From positions 4,402,001-4,466,000 of the forward strand of contig NZ_CP136693.1 in the NCBI RefSeq assembly GCF_032922745.1: DNA of 64,000 bases, written 5' to 3'. The notes below the pieces were generated by a model, which did no database searches, was not told the DNA's origin, and saw only the letters and a list, made by a program, of their open reading frames with translations. Below are positions 27,090-38,977 of the stretch, one piece after another. Origin of the DNA: Marinobacter salarius (GTDB taxonomy: Bacteria; Pseudomonadota; Gammaproteobacteria; Pseudomonadales; Oleiphilaceae). Both the position numbers and the translations under genes were made by a program. The stretch's first letter is position 1, and every line of letters begins with the position of its first letter.

Positions 27090-28805
27090 TTAGTCGACGC
27101 CGTTCATCCAGACCAGCCAAATCAGCAAACCGTTGAGCACCAGAGAGACAACCGCGATGAAACGCCAGTTTTCCGGTGGCACACGGTCCACAAGCGGGCG
27201 CCATGCGGTGGGTGTCAGCGCCGGGTTGGGATGTCCGAGATCCCGCAGAAACTCCGACAGCGAAGGGTATCGGGACTCCGGCCTCAAGGAAACGGAGCGT
27301 TGCAGACAGGCATCCAGCCACACCGGCAGGTCTGGGTTGAATTCGCGTATACTGCGATAGCGCAAACGGCGACGGACGGAGGGTCTGGGAGGCTTCGCAT
27401 AGGGAAGGTGACCGGTCAACAGCTCATAGGCAATCACCGCCAGGGAATAGCGGTCAGAGGCGGGTGTTGCCCGATCACCCTCAAGACACTCCGGCGCAGC
27501 GTAGCTCTCGGTTCCCAGGCAGCCATCCTGCCCCCACGGCACATCAATCTCCTCAATCCCGCGAATTCTTACCGCGCCCAGGTCAATGATTTTAACTGTC
27601 CCGTCTCTGGCAATCAGTACGTTTTCTGGCTTGAGATCCTGGTGCACCATTTCAAGACGGTGCAGAGCCCGTAAACCAATGGCAATCTGCTGAATGAGGT
27701 TCCTCACATCGGCAGGCGTTGGCAGGGGGTTGTCGTTCATCCACTCGCGTAGCGTCGGTCCCTGAACATATTCGGTGACACAATAGAGGCAGCGTCGGTT
27801 CTGGGGCGGCTCAATAAACCGGACAATATGAGGACTGTTTACACGGCGCCCCACCCAGCACTCATTGAGAAAACGGTCGATATAGGCCGGATCATCCACA
27901 AAGTTCGGCGATGGCGTTTTGATAATCACCGGCTCACCGCCGGCATCGGGGCTGGCAAGGTAAACCTGGGTGCGGCGGCTGGCGTGGATTTCCCGAACAA
28001 TCCGATAACCGTCAAGCCTTTGCCCGGGTTCCAATGGCGGCGGGAATGCCAGCGACGTCAGCCGTTCATAATGAGCCTCAACGTCTTCCACTGGCAGATG
28101 CTCAATATTAAGTACCTGAGCACTCAGGTTGTCGGGGCTTCCAGCGGAGTAGGCTGCGTCCACCAGCGCTCTGGCGATCTCATCCGCGTCGCCCTCCGCC
28201 GCAAGTCCGGTCATAACGACTGGGTCGAGATACCCGTGCACACCATCAGTGGTCAACAATAAACAATCACCGGGCAGAAGGTTTGCCCGGAATACATCAA
28301 TTTCGACATTCAGCTCGGCCCCCATGGCCTTTGTCAGCGCGCCCCTATCGGCGCCTACAACGGCATGATGGTCCCTGGTCAGGCATTCCAGTTCGCCGTT
28401 GCGAACAAGACAAACCCGACTATCCCCCACATGAAATACATAGGCTCGATTGTTCTTGATGACGACACCGCTAAAAGTACACACCATCGCATGGGCATCT
28501 GCATGGCTGGCGTGACCACGACCGTGCAACCATCGATTCAAGGCCCCAAGGACACGACCGGCCGCAGTTTCAACGGCCCAGGAGTCCGGCGTACTGTAGT
28601 AGTCGTGCAGAAACCCTTTTACGCAGGTCTCAGCCGCCTCACGGCCTGCGGCTGAAGCACTCACCCCATCGGCAATAACAGCAGCAACTCCCTTGAGAAC
28701 GAGGGCCTCGCCTTCTGGATACCGAATACCCAGGCTGTCCTGATTCTCGGCCTTCCGGCCGGCGATGCTGTATTGGCCAGCCTGTAATTGGAGGCGACCA
28801 CTCAC
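27090..28805 (-). CDS. PP2C phosphatase / Ser-Thr kinase fusion, membrane anchored
   Basis: Bifunctional signalling protein, 571 residues. Residues 1-240 are a PP2C phosphatase with its metal-binding aspartates (ENQD23, ADGVS 45-49, GDSR 127-130, TTDGVH 185-190, SPDN 223-226). Residues 265-525 are a Hanks-type kinase with Lys296, the catalytic loop H388-Q-D-L-K-P-E-N, D408-L-G and APE 437-439. One membrane helix (about 549-567) ends the protein, so both domains face the cytoplasm. The glycine-rich ATP loop is degenerate: REIHASRRTQVYLA lacks the GxGxxG glycines. It overlaps the nitrate transporter by four bases, so the two are co-translated. P. aeruginosa has a comparable kinase beside its assimilatory nitrate transporter. 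Confidence 0.93.
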   Translation of the reverse strand: MSGRLQLQAGQYSIAGRKAENQDSLGIRYPEGEALVLKGVAAVIADGVSASAAGREAAETCVKGFLHDYYSTPDSWAVETAAGRVLGALNRWLHGRGHASHADAHAMVCTFSGVVIKNNRAYVFHVGDSRVCLVRNGELECLTRDHHAVVGADRGALTKAMGAELNVEIDVFRANLLPGDCLLLTTDGVHGYLDPVVMTGLAAEGDADEIARALVDAAYSAGSPDNLSAQVLNIEHLPVEDVEAHYERLTSLAFPPPLEPGQRLDGYRIVREIHASRRTQVYLASPDAGGEPVIIKTPSPNFVDDPAYIDRFLNECWVGRRVNSPHIVRFIEPPQNRRCLYCVTEYVQGPTLREWMNDNPLPTPADVRNLIQQIAIGLRALHRLEMVHQDLKPENVLIARDGTVKIIDLGAVRIRGIEEIDVPWGQDGCLGTESYAAPECLEGDRATPASDRYSLAVIAYELLTGHLPYAKPPRPSVRRRLRYRSIREFNPDLPVWLDACLQRSVSLRPESRYPSLSEFLRDLGHPNPALTPTAWRPLVDRVPPENWRFIAVVSLVLNGLLIWLVWMNGVD

Positions 28806-30271
28806 GTTACGTCAATCATTCTGACGGAACCATCCGGCATTACCTCGCTTGTTTGCGGATCAGGTTCATCCATGAAGATCATCACCAGGGACATGATTGC
28901 CAGAGCAATTGCTCCCAACACCAGGAAGAACTGATCTGAGGGCACCAGGGCCAATACAACCAGGAAGACAACACCCCCTACATTGCCGTAGGCACCTGCC
29001 ATCCCCGCAACCTGGCCGGTAAGACGACGCTTCACCAACGGAACCGACGCATATACTGCGCCACATCCGCCTTGCACAAAGATCGAGCAGAGCACAACCA
29101 GAGCGACCGCCAATGGCAGAGGCCAGCTGCTATCAATCCTTGCCATGAAGAAGTATCCAACTGCGATACCGGCCAGCATCAGTATCGTAATCAGCTTTCG
29201 CCCATAGCGGTCCGCAAGATAGCCGCCGCCGGGGCGCCCAAACAGGTTCATCAGAGCAAAACTCCCGCCGAGCATCCCCGCCAACATGGGAGAGATATCA
29301 AACGTATCCAGGAAATACAGCGGCAACATGGAGACCACCGCAAGTTCCGATCCGAAGCTCGCCATATATACGAGATTTAAAAGTGCTACCTGCTTGAACG
29401 GGTAACGATCAAATGCCGGCACGGGCCTTTGAAAGACGTGACCGTTTATCTGCCAAATCCGCAAGAACTGGACAGCTGCCATCACCCCTATCGCACCATA
29501 AAGAAGATAGGTTGTCGGAGCCCCCAGCATACCGAGCTTATAGGGCCCCAGTTGCCAAACGATCAACGCCAAAGCAAAGAACAGCGGCAGGTTCATTACC
29601 ACGTAAAGGACGAAATCGCCCTTGCTGGTGACTTCCATCGCACCGCCCCGCTTTGGCTTGAAGTAAGTCGAACCTTTTGGGGTATCGCGAACCAGGATGA
29701 AGAAAACCGCCGCGTAGATAATCGCGATAACGCCGGTCGTGCCTACCGCCCAGCGCCATCCGTTATCACCACCAAACCACAGCGCTACTGCCGGCAATGA
29801 AAGCCCCGCAAACGCAGCTCCAAAGTTACCCCAACCGCCATAGATACCTTCAGCCAGCCCCAGTTCCTTCGCCGGAAACCATTCACTTATCAGCCGGATA
29901 CCCACAACGAACCCCGCACCAACAAACCCCAACAGAAACCGGGTCACAGCAAGCTGTTCAAAGGTTGTGGAGAGTGAAAATGCGATGCAGAGAAGCCCCG
30001 ACACAACAAGGACCAGGCTATACACACGGCGAGGCCCGAGTGTATCCACTAACATACCGATAAGAATTCGAGCTGGTATCGTCAATGCCACGTTGAGCAG
30101 CAACAAGGTATTTACTTCCGAGGCTGACAACCCGAACTGATCTCGAATAGAAGACATTAAGGGGGCGTGATTAAACCAGACCAGGAAGCTTATAAAAAAC
30201 GCTACCCAACTCAGGTGAAGAACTTTGATCCTTCCTACGAAAGAAAAGAATCGAAAAGAGGTATCGCTCAT
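28802..30271 (-). CDS. Nitrate/nitrite transporter, NarK/NasA family
   Basis: Major-facilitator transporter of the nitrate-nitrite porter family, inner membrane, about 12 helices in 489 residues. Both nitrate signature stretches are present: GGWGNFGAAFAGLSLP and GAYGNVGGVVFLVV. The ATG at 30271 (MSDTSFRFF) is preferred over the one at 30289. The partner kinase/phosphatase downstream points to assimilatory uptake (NasA type) rather than respiratory NarK, but no nitrate or nitrite reductase genes lie in the window, so this is inference. Confidence 0.9.
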   Translation of the reverse strand: MSDTSFRFFSFVGRIKVLHLSWVAFFISFLVWFNHAPLMSSIRDQFGLSASEVNTLLLLNVALTIPARILIGMLVDTLGPRRVYSLVLVVSGLLCIAFSLSTTFEQLAVTRFLLGFVGAGFVVGIRLISEWFPAKELGLAEGIYGGWGNFGAAFAGLSLPAVALWFGGDNGWRWAVGTTGVIAIIYAAVFFILVRDTPKGSTYFKPKRGGAMEVTSKGDFVLYVVMNLPLFFALALIVWQLGPYKLGMLGAPTTYLLYGAIGVMAAVQFLRIWQINGHVFQRPVPAFDRYPFKQVALLNLVYMASFGSELAVVSMLPLYFLDTFDISPMLAGMLGGSFALMNLFGRPGGGYLADRYGRKLITILMLAGIAVGYFFMARIDSSWPLPLAVALVVLCSIFVQGGCGAVYASVPLVKRRLTGQVAGMAGAYGNVGGVVFLVVLALVPSDQFFLVLGAIALAIMSLVMIFMDEPDPQTSEVMPDGSVRMIDVT

Positions 30272-30453
30272 ACGTTGGCCTGTAAACATGCGGAATTTGC
30301 CAACAGATCGTGAGGAAGGTTCTAAAGAAGGGGGGCCAAATGTGGCGAGCTATCAAAGCAAAACAGGAATGGCCGACACCTTCACTTCCTTCTGACGGCG
30401 TCGTTGCCGGTACCTGTTGGAGCCTAACTCTAGACCCGATACTTCAGCAAAAT

Positions 30454-30494
30454 ATATTCCAGAATATTTTTAATCTTTAAAAACAATGCATTGT
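30454..30494 (-). promoter_or_regulatory. Two AT-rich palindromes upstream of the nitrate transporter
   Basis: The stretch between the rRNA operon terminator and the transporter (30272-30598) has no gene. It holds two perfect inverted repeats: ATATTC-CA-GAATAT at 30454-30467 and ACAATGCATTGT at 30483-30494, in a markedly AT-rich patch. They lie 180-220 bases before the start codon, suitable for activator or repressor binding. I could not find a convincing sigma-54 -24/-12 element or NtrC site. Confidence 0.35.
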
Positions 30495-30598
30495 GAATAT
30501 TTTCAGAGGCAACAAATCACCAGCAACGCACCAATGCTGGGCAACTCGAGCGGCACCGCACCACTATAGGTTATTGGTCGTTACTTTTTTACAGGCAA

Positions 30599-30635
30599 TA
30601 AAAAACCCCCGTCGGCGAAGCCGCGGGGGTTTTTG
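30599..30635 (-). terminator. rRNA operon terminator
   Basis: Minus-strand stem CCCCCGCGGC / G(A)CGGGGG closed by a CTTCGCC-type loop, followed by TTTTTT. It stands about 10 bases after the mature 5S end and separates the rRNA operon from the nitrate transporter unit. Confidence 0.92.
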
Positions 30636-30645
30636 GTATTAAGAG

Positions 30646-30762
30646 CCTGACGATGACCTACTCTCACATGGGCAGAAGCCACACTACCATCGGCGCTGGT
30701 CTGTTTCACGGCTGAGTTCGGGATGGGATCAGGTGGTTCCAGACCGCTATGGTCGTCAGGCA
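30646..30762 (-). rRNA. rrf: 5S ribosomal RNA
   Basis: About 117 bases. The minus strand starts TGCCTGACGACCATAGCGG and contains the universal CCCATCCCGAACTCAG block. The 3' end CGTCAGGC pairs with the 5' GCCTGACG. It is the last RNA of the operon. Confidence 0.97.
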
Positions 30763-30845
30763 AAACGGTTGATCACTGGGCGGACGAGGTAGAACGATGT
30801 GATGTTGATTTCGATTGAGCACAATGGCTCTTGCGTTATCCGCAA

Positions 30846-30865
30846 TTGTCTTGGGTGTTATATAG

Positions 30866-30870
<5 letters not shown>
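30846..30870 (-). repeat. 23S processing stem, 3' strand
   Basis: Complementary to 33751-33774 over about 24 bases with one bulged base (core CTTGACTATATAAC). It brings the two ends of 23S together as the RNase III substrate of the precursor. Confidence 0.8.
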
Positions 30871-33750
<2,880 letters not shown>

Positions 33751-33756
<6 letters not shown>

Positions 33757-33774
33757 TATATAACCCCAAGACAA
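33751..33774 (-). repeat. 23S processing stem, 5' strand
   Basis: Partner of 30846-30870. The pairing includes the first bases of mature 23S, as in other bacteria. The spacer from here to tRNA-Ala (33757-34134) holds a boxA site and otherwise nothing I recognise. Confidence 0.8.
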
Positions 33775-33985
33775 CTGATCTGTTCCTCACACTCAACAAG
33801 AACGTCGCACCCACCGAAGTGAACACAACCTTCTCATTCAGAGATGAGATTCAGAGACAGTCACTCGAAGCCATATACAACCACTTCAACGACAACACCG
33901 GATAACGCTTGAAATCGCTATCACATTGAATCCATTCCTCTCGGAGATAATGAGAGAAATAAATTCGTGTTCTATCTCGTCCAAT

Positions 33986-33998
33986 TTGTTAAAGAGCA
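33986..33998 (-). promoter_or_regulatory. boxA antitermination site in the 16S-23S spacer
   Basis: The minus strand reads TGCTCTTTAACAA, identical to the boxA consensus bound by NusB/S10. It lies between tRNA-Ala and 23S, the usual place for a second boxA protecting 23S transcription from Rho. Confidence 0.85.
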
Positions 33999-34134
33999 AA
34001 TCTGACCCAGTGATCAGAAAGAAGAACTTCCGCTTAACAACTCTTGTCATTAAACCGAAACGCTTGTTTCTGCACACTGACACTTTTCAGGAAAAGCAAT
34101 CAGCACTAATTTTTCGGGCACTTCAGGCAATTTA

Positions 34135-34210
34135 TGGTGGAGCTAAGCAGGATCGAACTGCTGACCTCCTGCGTGCAAGGCAGGCGCTCTCCCAGCTGAG
34201 CTATAGCCCC
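34135..34210 (-). tRNA. tRNA-Ala (anticodon TGC)
   Basis: 76 bases on the minus strand, starting GGGGCTATAGCTCAG and ending with encoded CCA. The anticodon loop CTTGCAC gives TGC. It is the second spacer tRNA of the rRNA operon. Confidence 0.98.
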
Positions 34211-34307
34211 ATTAAAGCTATTTACAAGAATTGTGTAGATCTAGACGTGTTCGGGCGCCGCATAGCCTGCTATGCAAGTCCGGACACAACGACGAGCTAC
34301 GCAATTC

Positions 34308-34384
<77 letters not shown>

Positions 34385-34448
34385 GGTTTTGCTTGTCCTG
34401 AAACAAGCCAAGTCGGGCCTGCATAGACCCTTTGCTCTCTTCTTAAGC

Positions 34449-34468
34449 TAACCAAGTAATTCGTGTGG
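34449..34468 (-). repeat. 16S processing stem, 3' strand
   Basis: This 20-base stretch, 28 bases after the 16S 3' end, is perfectly complementary to 36141-36160. Together they enclose 16S and form the RNase III stem. Pairing continues beyond with a few mismatches around CCGAGG. Confidence 0.88.
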
Positions 34469-34495
34469 ACTCTGACCGAGGCATTCGGCTTCGTT

Positions 34496-36036
<1,541 letters not shown>

Positions 36037-36045
36037 AATCATACA

Positions 36046-36061
36046 AGAATCCGAAGATTCT
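36046..36061 (-). other. UUCG tetraloop hairpin in the pre-16S leader
   Basis: Minus strand AGAATC-TTCG-GATTCT, a perfect 6-bp stem closed by the extra-stable C(UUCG)G loop, ends 10 bases before mature 16S. It is likely a folding or processing aid in the precursor. Confidence 0.6.
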
Positions 36062-36140
36062 CTATTCTTGCTCAAGACAAAACTCAATTTCGACGAGTCA
36101 CTGTCCTGATATTTCGTATCCGAAATACCTCGGCCAGCGC

Positions 36141-36160
36141 CCACACGAATTACTTGGTTA
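36141..36160 (-). repeat. 16S processing stem, 5' strand
   Basis: Partner of 34449-34468, starting TTAACCAAG region just after boxA in the leader. Perfect over 20 bases. Confidence 0.88.
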
Positions 36161-36162
36161 AC

Positions 36163-36174
36163 TTTTTAAAGAGC
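36163..36174 (-). promoter_or_regulatory. boxA antitermination site in the rRNA leader
   Basis: Minus strand GCTCTTTAAAAA, one or two changes from the boxA consensus TGCTCTTTAACA, standing between promoter P1 and the 16S stem. Confidence 0.78.
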
Positions 36175-36203
36175 GTTCGGGGCTTGCCCGATCAAGGTGG
36201 CGT

Positions 36204-36231
36204 ATTCTACATCGAATCGCTGCCTTGTCAA
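36204..36231 (-). promoter_or_regulatory. rRNA promoter P1 (proximal)
   Basis: Minus-strand TTGACA at 36231-36226, 16-base spacer, TAGAAT at 36209-36204. The -35 is consensus. Start would fall near 36197, about 160 bases before 16S. Confidence 0.85.
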
Positions 36232-36339
36232 CCGTTTATTTTGACTTCGGTTTTAAACCGAAAAACTGCCAACAAATTCAAACGGTTGTCTTTCAATTTT
36301 TGGCCCGCCTCAGTGGCGTTCCCCTCGAAAGAGATGCGC

Positions 36340-36367
36340 ATTCTACAGAGCCCTGAGAATGTGTCAA
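36340..36367 (-). promoter_or_regulatory. rRNA promoter P2 (distal)
   Basis: A second TTGACA-16-TAGAAT with identical hexamers and spacing, 136 bases upstream of the other, giving tandem promoters. The region between pssA and 16S (36037-36457) contains no gene. Confidence 0.85.
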
Positions 36368-36457
36368 CGAGGTTAATCAATTATTTTTACTCTGTTTCGG
36401 TTAGCACCTATAACGCTGCTCAAACCACAACCAAAACGCTCATTTTTCAGGCCAAGG

Positions 36458-37309
36458 TCACGCAGATTCGCCTGAGGAGCGGCGCGATTTTCTAAACAGC
36501 GCAAAAACCGGCCCCGACAACGCATAAAGAAGGAACCCGCTAAACAGGACTGTTGCCGGATCAAGTGCGACAACCACAAACATCAGCACCACCAGGAGTA
36601 TTGCAGCGAACGGTACCCGCCCCCGCATATCCAGGTCCTTGAAACTCTTATAGAGAATGTTGCTAACCATCAGCACACCACAACCACCAACCACAATAAT
36701 CGTCATGAGGGTTAGCCAACTAGCGGGCTCCATAATGTGGAAGCACCACACCAACCCAGCAACGCACGCCGCAGCTGCGGGGCTGGGCAGCCCAACGAAG
36801 AACTTTTTGTCCATGGAGCCAATCTGGGTGTTGAATCGCGCCAATCGCAAAGCAGCACCAGCCACATAGATAAAGGTAATCGCCCAGCCAACCTGGCCGA
36901 GGTTGTTCAGCGACCAGAAAAACGCCACCATCCCCGGCGCCACACCGAAAGCGACCATATCCGCGAGACTGTCGTACTCCTCGCCGAACTTGCTCTGGGT
37001 GTTGGTCAACCTGGCAACCCGACCATCCAGCCCATCCAGGATCATGGATACAAAGATCGCAATCGCGGCATTGTCGAATACACCATTTGCGGCGGAAACG
37101 ATCGCGTAGAAGCCAGAGAACAGGGAAGCCGTTGTCAGCGCATTAGGCAGCAGGTATATCCCCTTGCGGCGAACCGGCGCCCCCTCTACCAGCTCTTCCT
37201 CGACGACTTCGCCGGACTCAATGTCATGCTCATGACCAGAGGCGTCTGACTGCCCCCGAACATCTTTCTTTTCAGCCTGTGTTTCGGCCTGCTTCTTTTC
37301 ATCAGTCAT
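36458..37309 (-). CDS. pssA: CDP-diacylglycerol--serine O-phosphatidyltransferase
   Basis: Membrane enzyme that makes phosphatidylserine, the precursor of phosphatidylethanolamine. ATG at 37309 (MTDEKKQAE) gives 283 residues. An acidic, probably disordered N-terminus of about 45 residues precedes several membrane helices. The CDP-alcohol phosphotransferase motif D-G-x2-A-R-x8-G-x3-D-x3-D is clear in LDGRVARLTNTQSKFGEEYD. This is the multi-helix type II enzyme, unlike the peripheral E. coli PssA. It stands between ilvC and the rRNA promoters, same strand. Confidence 0.92.
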   Translation of the reverse strand: MTDEKKQAETQAEKKDVRGQSDASGHEHDIESGEVVEEELVEGAPVRRKGIYLLPNALTTASLFSGFYAIVSAANGVFDNAAIAIFVSMILDGLDGRVARLTNTQSKFGEEYDSLADMVAFGVAPGMVAFFWSLNNLGQVGWAITFIYVAGAALRLARFNTQIGSMDKKFFVGLPSPAAAACVAGLVWCFHIMEPASWLTLMTIIVVGGCGVLMVSNILYKSFKDLDMRGRVPFAAILLVVLMFVVVALDPATVLFSGFLLYALSGPVFALFRKSRRSSGESA

Positions 37310-37348
37310 TCCAATCACTCCGGAAAGCATTTAGGCGGAGTATATACG

Positions 37349-37376
37349 AAAAACGCGGCCACCCGGGCCGCGTTTT
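37349..37376 (-). terminator. Rho-independent terminator after ilvC
   Basis: Stem AACGCGGCC / GGCCGCGTT with a five-base loop, followed on the minus strand by TTTTTCG. It ends the ilv transcript 24 bases after the ilvC stop. Confidence 0.88.
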
Positions 37377-37399
37377 CCAAACCAATCCGAAGTACCGGA

Positions 37400-38416
37400 T
37401 CAGTTTTTGTCTTTGTCCACGATCTTGTTCGCGGAAATCCAGGGCATCATGGAGCGCAGCTTTTCACCAACGGTCTCGATCTGATGCTCGGCATTAATGC
37501 GGCGACGGGCCGTCATGGACGGGTAGTTGCTGCTGCCTTCCTGAATGAACATCTTGGCGTATTCACCGGTCTGGATGCGCTTCAATGCATTGCGCATGGC
37601 TTCGCGGGATTGCTCGTTGATGATCTCAGGACCGGTCACGTACTCACCATACTCCGCGTTGTTGGATATGGAGTAGTTCATGTTGGCGATACCGCCCTCG
37701 TACATCAGGTCAACAATCAGCTTCAGCTCGTGCAGACACTCGAAGTAAGCCATTTCGGGCTCGTAACCGGCATCCACCAGCGTTTCGAAAGCCGCCTTTA
37801 CCAGCTCAACGGTACCACCGCAAAGCACAGCCTGCTCACCAAACAGATCGGTTTCAGTCTCATCCTTGAAGGTGGTTTCGATGATGCCGGTGCGGCCGCC
37901 ACCGATACCGCTGGCGTATGAGAGCGCCAGGTTCTTGGCGTTGCCGGAAGCGTCCTGGAAGATAGCAATCAGATCGGGGATACCGCCGCCACGGGTAAAT
38001 TCAGTGCGCACAGTGTGGCCCGGCGCTTTCGGAGCAATCATGATCACGTCCAGATCCTTGCGCGGCACGATCTGGTTGTAGTGGATCGCAAAACCGTGGG
38101 CAAATGCCAGAGTGGCGCCCTGCTTCAGGTTCGGCTCGATCTCGGCATTATACAACTGCGCCTGGAACTCGTCCGGCGTCAGGACCATGACCACATCCGC
38201 TGCGGCAACTGCTGCCGGCACGTCACTGGTTTTCAGGCCATAAGCTTCCGCCTTGGCAATGGACGAAGAACCTGGACGCAGACCAACCGTTACATCCACA
38301 CCGGACTCTTTCAGGTTGCACGCATGAGCGTGGCCCTGTGAGCCAAAGCCGATGATGGCAACTTTTTTGCCCTGGATGATGGAAAGATCACAATCCTTAT
38401 CGTAATAAACCTGCAT
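37400..38416 (-). CDS. ilvC: Ketol-acid reductoisomerase
   Basis: Second shared enzyme of isoleucine and valine synthesis: isomerises and reduces acetohydroxy acids with NADPH and Mg2+. The 338 residues mark it as the short class I form (E. coli has the 491-residue class II). The nucleotide-binding GFGSQGHAHACNL lies near residue 24, and the knotted C-terminal domain has DLMYEGGIANMNYSISNNAE with metal-ligand acidic residues. It is third in the ilvI-ilvH-ilvC unit, 67 bases behind ilvH. Confidence 0.97.
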   Translation of the reverse strand: MQVYYDKDCDLSIIQGKKVAIIGFGSQGHAHACNLKESGVDVTVGLRPGSSSIAKAEAYGLKTSDVPAAVAAADVVMVLTPDEFQAQLYNAEIEPNLKQGATLAFAHGFAIHYNQIVPRKDLDVIMIAPKAPGHTVRTEFTRGGGIPDLIAIFQDASGNAKNLALSYASGIGGGRTGIIETTFKDETETDLFGEQAVLCGGTVELVKAAFETLVDAGYEPEMAYFECLHELKLIVDLMYEGGIANMNYSISNNAEYGEYVTGPEIINEQSREAMRNALKRIQTGEYAKMFIQEGSSNYPSMTARRRINAEHQIETVGEKLRSMMPWISANKIVDKDKN

Positions 38417-38483
38417 GGAAAACCTCTATATATTGTATTGGCCTTTTAAAGACCGTCATTGTACAGAATGATGTCAGCGCCTG

Positions 38484-38975
38484 TTACAGACTTAAGACCT
38501 TTTCACCACGGGCGATGCCCGAAACCCCGCTGCGAACGACCTCAAGCACACCCGAGGTACCCACCGCCTGAATAAAGCCGTCCAGCTTCTCACTGGCACC
38601 GGCTAACTGGACGGTATAGACGGAGCTGGTGACATCCACGATCTGGCCACGGAAGATATCGACCGTGCGTTTGATCTCGGCACGCTGGGACCCGGTGGCC
38701 TTGAGCTTGACCAGCATCAGCTCGCGCTCGATGTGGGAGCCCTCGGTCAGATCCACCAACTTGACCACTTCAATCAGCTTATTGAGCTGCTTGGTAATCT
38801 GTTCGATGACCTTGTCCGAACCGGTGGTTGTGACTGTCAGCCGCGACAGAGTTTCGTCCTCGGTGGGCGCCACTGTCAGCGTTTCAATGTTGTAGTTGCG
38901 CTGCGAGAACAGACCGACAACGCGGGACAATGCACCGGGTTCGTTTTCAAGCAAAACAGAAATGATTCGACGCAT
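38484..38975 (-). CDS. ilvH: Acetolactate synthase small (regulatory) subunit
   Basis: ACT-domain subunit that activates the large subunit and confers valine feedback inhibition. ATG at 38975 (MRRIISVLLENEPGALSRVVGLF) yields 163 residues, the same as E. coli IlvH, and is two bases after the ilvI stop. The in-frame ATG at 39005 would overlap ilvI and is rejected. Confidence 0.96.
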   Translation of the reverse strand: MRRIISVLLENEPGALSRVVGLFSQRNYNIETLTVAPTEDETLSRLTVTTTGSDKVIEQITKQLNKLIEVVKLVDLTEGSHIERELMLVKLKATGSQRAEIKRTVDIFRGQIVDVTSSVYTVQLAGASEKLDGFIQAVGTSGVLEVVRSGVSGIARGEKVLSL

Positions 38976-38977
38976 AA

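Noticed and set aside
30290..30598. Sigma-54 promoter or NtrC site for the nitrate transporter
   Set aside because: No GG-N10-GC pair with the right neighbours. TTGGCAAATTCCGCAT has only eight bases between GG and GC.
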